The notes beneath the pieces are model-generated. The model was not told the DNA's origin. It searched no databases and was given only the letters and a program-made list of their open reading frames with translations. Below, piece by piece: positions 41,670 through 46,103 of a stretch of DNA of 46,103 nt. The DNA comes from Cupriavidus gilardii (lineage in GTDB: Bacteria > Pseudomonadota > Gammaproteobacteria > Burkholderiales > Burkholderiaceae). The stretch covers positions 1 to 46,103 of the forward strand of contig NZ_JABTYE010000032.1 in the NCBI RefSeq assembly GCF_013314895.1, read 5' to 3'. Both the position numbers and the translations under genes were made by a program. Position 1 is the stretch's first letter; each line of letters opens with the position of its first letter.

Positions 41670-42335
41670 TCAGTTCAGCTCGAAAGCGATCGGCTGCTGC
41701 GCGGTGACCGCAATCGCCCGACCGTTCTCGACATAAGGCTTGCAGCGCATCCGCTGCACCGCATCGATCGCGGCCTGGTCCAGACGCGACGAACCGCTGG
41801 AGCTGACCACCGCCGTCTTGACCACCTTGCCGGTGTCGTCGGTGGTCAGACGCACCACGGTCTTGCCGGTCTCGCCCATTCGCCGCGATTGCGACGGGTA
41901 GGTCGGCTGCGGCGGCGTGCACTGGATCTCGCCGATGCCGACGGCGCGCGGACCGGTGGCGACCGGTGCCGGCTCGGGCGGCGGCGGCGGCGCGGGCGGG
42001 GCCGGCGGTGCAGGCGGCGCTTCCACGGCGGTCGGCGTCGGCGGCAGCGCCGGTGTCGGTTCGATCCGCGGCTCCGGCTTCGGCTGCGGCTTGGGCTGCG
42101 GTGCCGGCTTGGTGACCTTGACCTGCTTGGGCGGCGTTTCCGGCTTCGGCTGCGGCTTGGGCGGCTCCGGCGCCGGCTGTTGCGGTGGCTCCAGCGGAAT
42201 GATCCGGGCGATGATTTCCGGCGCGATCACCGCTTCGGTCATCTTGCGCGCGAGCCCACTCTGGATCAGATACAGCAGGCCGGCGTGGAACAGCAGAACG
42301 GCAAGCGTGATCTTCAGGAAACGTTGATCGAACAT
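41670..42335 (-). CDS. tonB: TonB energy transducer
   Basis: TonB spans the periplasm and opens outer-membrane siderophore and heme receptors. The 221-residue protein has an N-terminal anchor (ITLAVLLFHAGLLYLI), a long Pro/Lys/Glu-rich rod (about 50-130, many PKPQP and PAPP units), and the C-terminal TonB domain (YPSQSRRMGETGKTVVRL to ALDAVQRM-like AAIDAVQRMRCKPY). ATG 42335 was chosen over an in-frame TTG 4 codons upstream. The ribosome site is weak, so expression may depend on the peptide gene upstream. Confidence 0.92.
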   Translation of the reverse strand: MFDQRFLKITLAVLLFHAGLLYLIQSGLARKMTEAVIAPEIIARIIPLEPPQQPAPEPPKPQPKPETPPKQVKVTKPAPQPKPQPKPEPRIEPTPALPPTPTAVEAPPAPPAPPAPPPPPEPAPVATGPRAVGIGEIQCTPPQPTYPSQSRRMGETGKTVVRLTTDDTGKVVKTAVVSSSGSSRLDQAAIDAVQRMRCKPYVENGRAIAVTAQQPIAFELN

Positions 42336-42430
42336 GTGAGACAACAAATTTCGGCTAATCGGCGTTGCAGGCGCGGCCTGCCGCCCAACGGCGGCATCGG
42401 GTATGCGATTCGGCTGGTCTGCAGCCGTTC

Positions 42431-42460
42431 CAGCGATCTACAGCGATCTATGGCGATCTA
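42431..42460. repeat. Three 10-bp tandem repeats before tonB
   Basis: Two identical units CAGCGATCTA (42431-42440 and 42441-42450) and a third with two changes (42451-42460) stand in tandem. The last overlaps the stop codon of the small peptide gene. The period of about one helical turn puts the units on the same face of DNA. Confidence 0.75.
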
Positions 42461-42523
42461 TTTACGGCGAAACAGCACCAGCGAAATACCGCAACCAACC
42501 AGCAGGCTAATCAGCAGTTCCAT
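42458..42523 (-). CDS. Small membrane peptide in the tonB leader
   Basis: A 21-residue ORF beginning MELLISLLVGCGISLVLF and ending RRK. It is one hydrophobic helix followed by three basic residues, the pattern of a single-pass membrane microprotein. A perfect AGGAG (42532-42536) lies 8 nt before the ATG. It sits 60-70 nt downstream of the Fur-controlled promoter and 122 nt before tonB on the same strand, so it would be the first gene of the tonB operon. It is too short for usual gene callers, and I do not recognise a family. Translation is likely from the ribosome site but not shown. Confidence 0.65.
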   Translation of the reverse strand: MELLISLLVGCGISLVLFRRK

Positions 42524-42589
42524 GATAAACGCTCCTTCAAAGTCAAAGCCCCGGGGGAGCGCCACTCTCTGGCAGCGTGTCAGCGCGAG

Positions 42590-42617
42590 AGTATAAACGA
42601 TAATGATTCCTATTTGT
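42590..42617 (-). promoter_or_regulatory. Fur-controlled promoter of tonB operon
   Basis: On the minus strand TATACT (42590-42595) is a good -10. A Fur box, best seen as GATAATGATTCCTATTT on the plus strand (15-nt core 42598-42612, 10 of 14 positions of the 7-1-7 consensus, with the right half AATCATTATC perfect on the minus strand), covers the upstream spacer. The -35 is weak. Confidence 0.75.
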
Positions 42618-42927
42618 CGGCCTTCTCGCCACATGACCCTGCTGCAGGGCGGGTCAGCCTGCGGCCCGGCTGGCAGGACGCGCTGCGGGGTCGTCCCGAC
42701 TAACTGCACCCGGCAAAGCGAGCTAGCATACGAAAAAGACCCGGTGAACCGGCAGGCAGCCGGCGCGACAAACGGTAAAAGCAGGCGGGACAGCAGGCGA
42801 TAGCGGTCAGCAAAAGAGCACGCGGCAGGAACAGCGGCAAAGCAGGCCAAGAACCAAGCGAAAAAACGGCGAAGGAAGCGGCGGCGACGGTCCTCCCGTC
42901 GCTCGTCCGGGACGAGGAGCCTTGCCC
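42618..42927. other. Gap between tonB promoter and AAA+ gene
   Basis: A 310-nt gap shared by the divergent tonB operon and the AAA+ gene. No further gene is supported: the minus-strand frame through here only fuses onto the small peptide. No clear promoter for the AAA+ gene was found. GAGGAG (42914-42919) is its ribosome site. Confidence 0.45.
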
Positions 42928-45228
42928 ATGGATTTCACCCGCAGCATCGAAGAGGACCGGCCGGCGCTGTTGCGCGCGGCCCCCGGGGCGGGCGCCACCA
43001 CGGCGCTCGACTGGATGTGCGCCCAGTTCGCGCTGCGCGTGGTTTGCGCGCTCGGACCGCGTTTCAATCTGCGCAGCAATATCAACGACGTGTTGACGGT
43101 CAGCGCGCAGGAGCTGGTCTGGCCCTATGGCGTGGTGATGCGCGTGCAGCGGTTCCTCGCCGCGCGCTGCGCCGACATGCCGGCCTGGCGTGGCGCGGGG
43201 CGGCTCAGCCCCGAGGAATTTCTCGAGCGGCACGGCCAGTGGAACAGCGCCTTCGACGAGGGGGCGCTGTTCTATTACCTGGACGAGTACGTCAAGCACC
43301 ATGCCAAGGACATGTTCACCGTGTTCGAGGTATCGGCCGCCGCGCTGGCCGCGCGCCTCGACGGCGAGCGCGTGCTGCTGGTGCGCAATATCGACATGCT
43401 CAGCCACGTGCTGGACCTGCCCGACCACGAGCGCAAGCTGCTGCTGTTCGCCGCGCTGGCCAAGTACAAGCGCGATCTGCGCGCGGTGATGGTCGATTGC
43501 AAGGTCGCGCACAGCCAGGAGGCCTTCCAGATCCTGGCCGGGCTGACCGGCGCCACCGCGGCGCAGGTAGCCGCGTCGCTGCGGCCGGGCTCGCGGCTCG
43601 AGACGCTGAATCTGATCGAACAGCCGCTGCCCGAGAACAGCGTGACCGATCTCGGCGATCTGATGCGGCTGTCCGATCGGCTGCTGCACGTGCTGCTCGG
43701 CAACTACGCCGACGAGGCCGAGATGATGGCGGTGTTCACGCGGCCGGCCGCGCCGCCGACGCTGTCGAGCACCGACTATCCCCATGTGGAGAGCGATGCG
43801 CGCTATCTGACCGCGCTGCTGGCCAACGCGACGCGCCAGCATGCCGAGGGCGTCAATGTGCTGATCTACGGGCCGCCGGGCACCGGCAAGACCGAGTTCG
43901 CGCGGCTGCTCGCGCGCGAGGCGGGCTGCGAGCTGTACGAGGTCGATTGCCTGGACCGCGACGGCAACAGCCTGTCGGGCAAGGACCGCTATCGTTCGCT
44001 GCAGGTCTCGCAGGCCTTTCTGCGCGGCCGTGCCAATACCGCGCTGCTGTTCGACGAGGTCGAGGACGTGTTCCCCGGCTCGGCGCGCGAGCTGATGAGC
44101 CTGTTCGGCCAGGAGGACACGCGCGGCTCGGTCAACGGCAAGGCGTGGGTCAACCAGACACTGGAGCGCAATCCCGTGCCGGTGATCTGGATCTCCAACT
44201 CGATCCGGCAGATCGATCCGGCCTATCTGCGCCGCTTCCAGTTCCATCTGGAGTTGCGTATTCCGCCGCCGCAGGTGCGTGAGAACATCATCCGCAAGCA
44301 TCTGGGCGGGCTGGCGGTCAGCGATGCTTTCATCGCGTCGCTGGCGGCGCGCCGCACGCTGACGCCGGCGCAGGTGCAGTCGGCCGCGCGCTTCGTGCAG
44401 CTCGCTCAACCGGGTATCGGCGAGCCGGTGGAGACGCTGATCCTGCGCCAGCTCGAACACGCCGATCGCGCGATGGGCTTGCGGCCTGAAGCCGAGACAC
44501 GACCGGTGGTCACGCACTACCGGCTCGATCGGCTCAATCTGGAAACCCGCTATCGTGTCGAGCGCATCATTCAGGCGCTGCAGGCGCGGCGCCGCGGCAC
44601 GCTGTGCTTCTACGGTCCGCCGGGTACCGGCAAGACGGCGCTGGCCGAGCATATCGCCGCGGCGCTGGAGCTGCCGCTGATGATCCGGCGCGCCTCGGAC
44701 CTGATGAGCAAGTACGTCGGCGAAACCGAGCAGCAGATTGCGGCGATGTTCGCGCGCGCAGAGGAGGACGGCGCCGTGCTGCTGCTCGACGAGGCCGACA
44801 GCTTCATGCAGAGCCGCCAGCAGGCGGTGCGCAATTACGAGGTGTCCGAGGTCAACGAGATGCTGCAGGGGATGGAGCGTTTCAACGGCATCTTTGTCTG
44901 CACCACCAATCTGTTCGACCGGCTCGACGAGGCCGCCTTGCGCCGCTTCTCGTTCAAGATCCGCTTCATGCCGCTGCTGCCGGTGCAGCGCGAATCGATG
45001 TTTGTCGACGAGGCGCTCGACGGCGATGCGTCCGCGCTCGACGACGCAATGCGGCGCGAACTGGCTTCGCTCGATGGCCTGACGCCGGGCGACTTCGCCA
45101 CCGTCAAGCGTCAATGCGCGCTGCTCGGCGAAGCGCTGATGCCCGACGAATTCCTCGCGCAACTGCGCCAGGAGCATGCGGTCAAGCCGGAGGTCAGAGA
45201 GCGTCGTCCGCTGGGCTTCGTGCGCTGA
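42928..45228 (+). CDS. Protein with two AAA+ ATPase modules
   Basis: A 766-residue cytoplasmic protein of unknown role. Residues 1-290 have no domain I recognise. Module 1 has Walker A GPPGTGKT (315-322), Walker B ALLFDEVED (372-380) and an arginine-finger region PAYLRRFQF (431-439). Module 2 has Walker A GPPGTGKT (563-570), Walker B VLLLDEAD (617-624), a SKYVGET pore-loop-like segment (594-600) and EAALRRFSF (668-676). Both sites look intact. It resembles CDC48/SpoVK-type AAA proteins in module 2. No signal peptide or membrane segment. ATG at 42928 was chosen because the GAGGAG is 8 nt away; the in-frame TTG at 42922 is too close. It stands alone, convergent with murI. Confidence 0.85.
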   Translation: MDFTRSIEEDRPALLRAAPGAGATTALDWMCAQFALRVVCALGPRFNLRSNINDVLTVSAQELVWPYGVVMRVQRFLAARCADMPAWRGAGRLSPEEFLERHGQWNSAFDEGALFYYLDEYVKHHAKDMFTVFEVSAAALAARLDGERVLLVRNIDMLSHVLDLPDHERKLLLFAALAKYKRDLRAVMVDCKVAHSQEAFQILAGLTGATAAQVAASLRPGSRLETLNLIEQPLPENSVTDLGDLMRLSDRLLHVLLGNYADEAEMMAVFTRPAAPPTLSSTDYPHVESDARYLTALLANATRQHAEGVNVLIYGPPGTGKTEFARLLAREAGCELYEVDCLDRDGNSLSGKDRYRSLQVSQAFLRGRANTALLFDEVEDVFPGSARELMSLFGQEDTRGSVNGKAWVNQTLERNPVPVIWISNSIRQIDPAYLRRFQFHLELRIPPPQVRENIIRKHLGGLAVSDAFIASLAARRTLTPAQVQSAARFVQLAQPGIGEPVETLILRQLEHADRAMGLRPEAETRPVVTHYRLDRLNLETRYRVERIIQALQARRRGTLCFYGPPGTGKTALAEHIAAALELPLMIRRASDLMSKYVGETEQQIAAMFARAEEDGAVLLLDEADSFMQSRQQAVRNYEVSEVNEMLQGMERFNGIFVCTTNLFDRLDEAALRRFSFKIRFMPLLPVQRESMFVDEALDGDASALDDAMRRELASLDGLTPGDFATVKRQCALLGEALMPDEFLAQLRQEHAVKPEVRERRPLGFVR

Positions 45229-45252
45229 GGCGGCAGTGCAGCGGAACGGAAG

Positions 45253-46089
45253 TCAGGGCGCGATCGGCGCCGGTTCGATGACCACTGTTTCCGCCGCGGC
45301 ATCGACGTGCAGCAACGCGCGCGCCATCCGGCGCAGATGTTCGGCGTCGCTGGTGGTGCAGTAGCGCGCCACCGCGATGGGATTGGCGTCGGCATCCACG
45401 CCGGAGTCGGCATCGGCGGCCAGCCCATGTTCGCCGAGCTTGCGCTGCAACTGCCGCGCGACGGCCACGCCGGTGTCGATCAGCGTCATCCGCTCGCCGA
45501 TCAGGTCGCGGATCGTCTCGCTCAGAAACGGATAGTGGGTGCAGCCCAGCACCAGCGTATCGGCGCCGGCCCCGAGCATCGGCGCCAGGCAGGCCTGCAG
45601 CCGTTCGCGGACCAGCGGCCCGTCGACATCGCCTTGCTCGATACGCGCCACCAGTCCGCCGCCGGGCTGGCAGACGAAGCGGCACTGGTCCTCGAGCGAA
45701 TGCAGCAGCCGCGCGAACTTGTCGCTGGCCAGCGTATTGGCTGTGGCCAGCACGCCGACCACCTTGCTGCGGCTCGCTGCCACCGCCGGCTTCAATCCCG
45801 GTTCCACGCCGACGATCGGCAACGCCAGCCGTTCGCGCAGCGTCTGGATGCCGTGCGCGGTGGCCGTGTTGCAGGCTACCACCAGGGCCTTGCAGCCCTG
45901 CGCCGCCAGCCATTCGCAGGCCTGCAGCGTGCGCGCCTGCACGAACGCCTGCGGCTTGTCGCCATAGGGCGCATAGCGCGAGTCGGCCAGATAGAGCAGG
46001 GTTTCGTGCGGCAGCAGCGCACGAATCTCGCGCAGCACGGACAGGCCGCCGAGGCCGGAATCGAAGATGCCGATGGGGGAGCGGGACAC
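45253..46089 (-). CDS. murI: Glutamate racemase
   Basis: MurI makes D-glutamate for peptidoglycan. The 278-residue protein has the substrate-binding IGIFDSGLGGLSVLREI start (Asp10, Ser11) and the two catalytic cysteines: Cys73 in VACNTATAHG and Cys183 in LGCTHYPFLS. The ADSRYAPYGDK motif is also present. The final part has an acidic segment and is variable. It is convergent with the AAA+ gene, 24 nt apart. The promoter lies outside the window. Confidence 0.95.
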   Translation of the reverse strand: MSRSPIGIFDSGLGGLSVLREIRALLPHETLLYLADSRYAPYGDKPQAFVQARTLQACEWLAAQGCKALVVACNTATAHGIQTLRERLALPIVGVEPGLKPAVAASRSKVVGVLATANTLASDKFARLLHSLEDQCRFVCQPGGGLVARIEQGDVDGPLVRERLQACLAPMLGAGADTLVLGCTHYPFLSETIRDLIGERMTLIDTGVAVARQLQRKLGEHGLAADADSGVDADANPIAVARYCTTSDAEHLRRMARALLHVDAAAETVVIEPAPIAP

Positions 46090-46103
46090 GGGAGGGAGGG
46101 GCT

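Noticed and set aside
42524..42850. Longer minus-strand frame joined to the small peptide
   Set aside because: The upstream part crosses the Fur-box promoter and has no ribosome site; only the last 21 codons have translation signals.
42922..42927. TTG start for the AAA+ protein
   Set aside because: Only 2 nt from the GAGGAG site; the ATG 6 nt later has proper spacing.
42700..45177. 825-codon minus-strand open frame opposite the AAA+ gene
   Set aside because: Opposite a gene with two complete AAA+ modules; the composition is shadow-like.
1..46103. CRISPR array, insertion sequence or prophage
   Set aside because: No spaced direct repeats, transposase or phage genes were seen; all repeats found are short tandem units.

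Overview
This window is a GC-rich, densely packed stretch of a betaproteobacterial chromosome. Gene content and order point to the Burkholderiaceae, probably the Cupriavidus/Ralstonia lineage. The supporting signs are an EF-P with Arg32 next to its rhamnosyltransferase EarP, the order rpoE-mucA-mucB-mucD-lepA-lepB-rnc-era-recO-pdxJ-acpS-nagZ, and an RNase E with a long arginine/glutamate-rich tail. The family-level call is firm. The genus is an inference from memory of gene order, not from a search.

Layout: (1) 1-3336, rne on the minus strand, with its terminator and a long leader region. (2) 4176-7653, a plus-strand run of rluC, a Gph-like phosphatase, a Rieske protein and an SppA-type protease. 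(3) 7721-9131, an RsmI-like methylase and a Maf/YceF pyrophosphatase on the minus strand. (4) 9369-16865, yceD-rpmF-plsX-fabH-fabD-fabG-acpP-fabF plus a small membrane protein, which is the fatty-acid/phospholipid initiation cluster. It has a strong promoter before yceD and internal terminators or stem-loops after rpmF, fabG and acpP. (5) 17040-21120, the envelope-stress module rpoE-rseA-rseB-mucD. (6) 21517-29260, lepA, lepB, rnc, era, recO, pdxJ, acpS and nagZ, several joined by 4-nt or similar overlaps. (7) 29374-31299, efp and earP on the minus strand. (8) 31437-34711, uvrC, pgsA, tRNA-Gly and tRNA-Cys. (9) 35067-38608, a CPA2 antiporter, a LysR regulator divergent from a YeiH-type exporter, and tRNA-Leu. 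(10) 38789-42617, a Tyr/Pro/His-rich secreted protein, a HbpS-like protein, a Fur-controlled hemP, and a Fur-controlled tonB-exbB-exbD operon whose leader encodes a 21-residue membrane peptide. (11) 42928-46089, a double-AAA+ ATPase convergent with murI.

How the genes work together: regions 4 to 6 form one envelope-building block. PlsX and the Fab enzymes make acyl-ACP, AcpS activates ACP, LepB processes exported proteins, sigma-E with RseA/RseB/MucD watches periplasmic folding, and NagZ and MurI belong to peptidoglycan turnover and synthesis. EF-P and EarP relieve ribosome stalling at polyproline. The HemP, HbpS-like and TonB-ExbBD group is an iron/heme uptake island with two recognisable Fur boxes.

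I saw no insertion sequence, prophage, CRISPR array, integrase or broken gene. The least explained items are the 766-residue double-AAA+ ATPase, the unannotated 21-residue peptide ahead of tonB, a terminator-like element inside the start of rseB, and several perfect dyads in promoter gaps.
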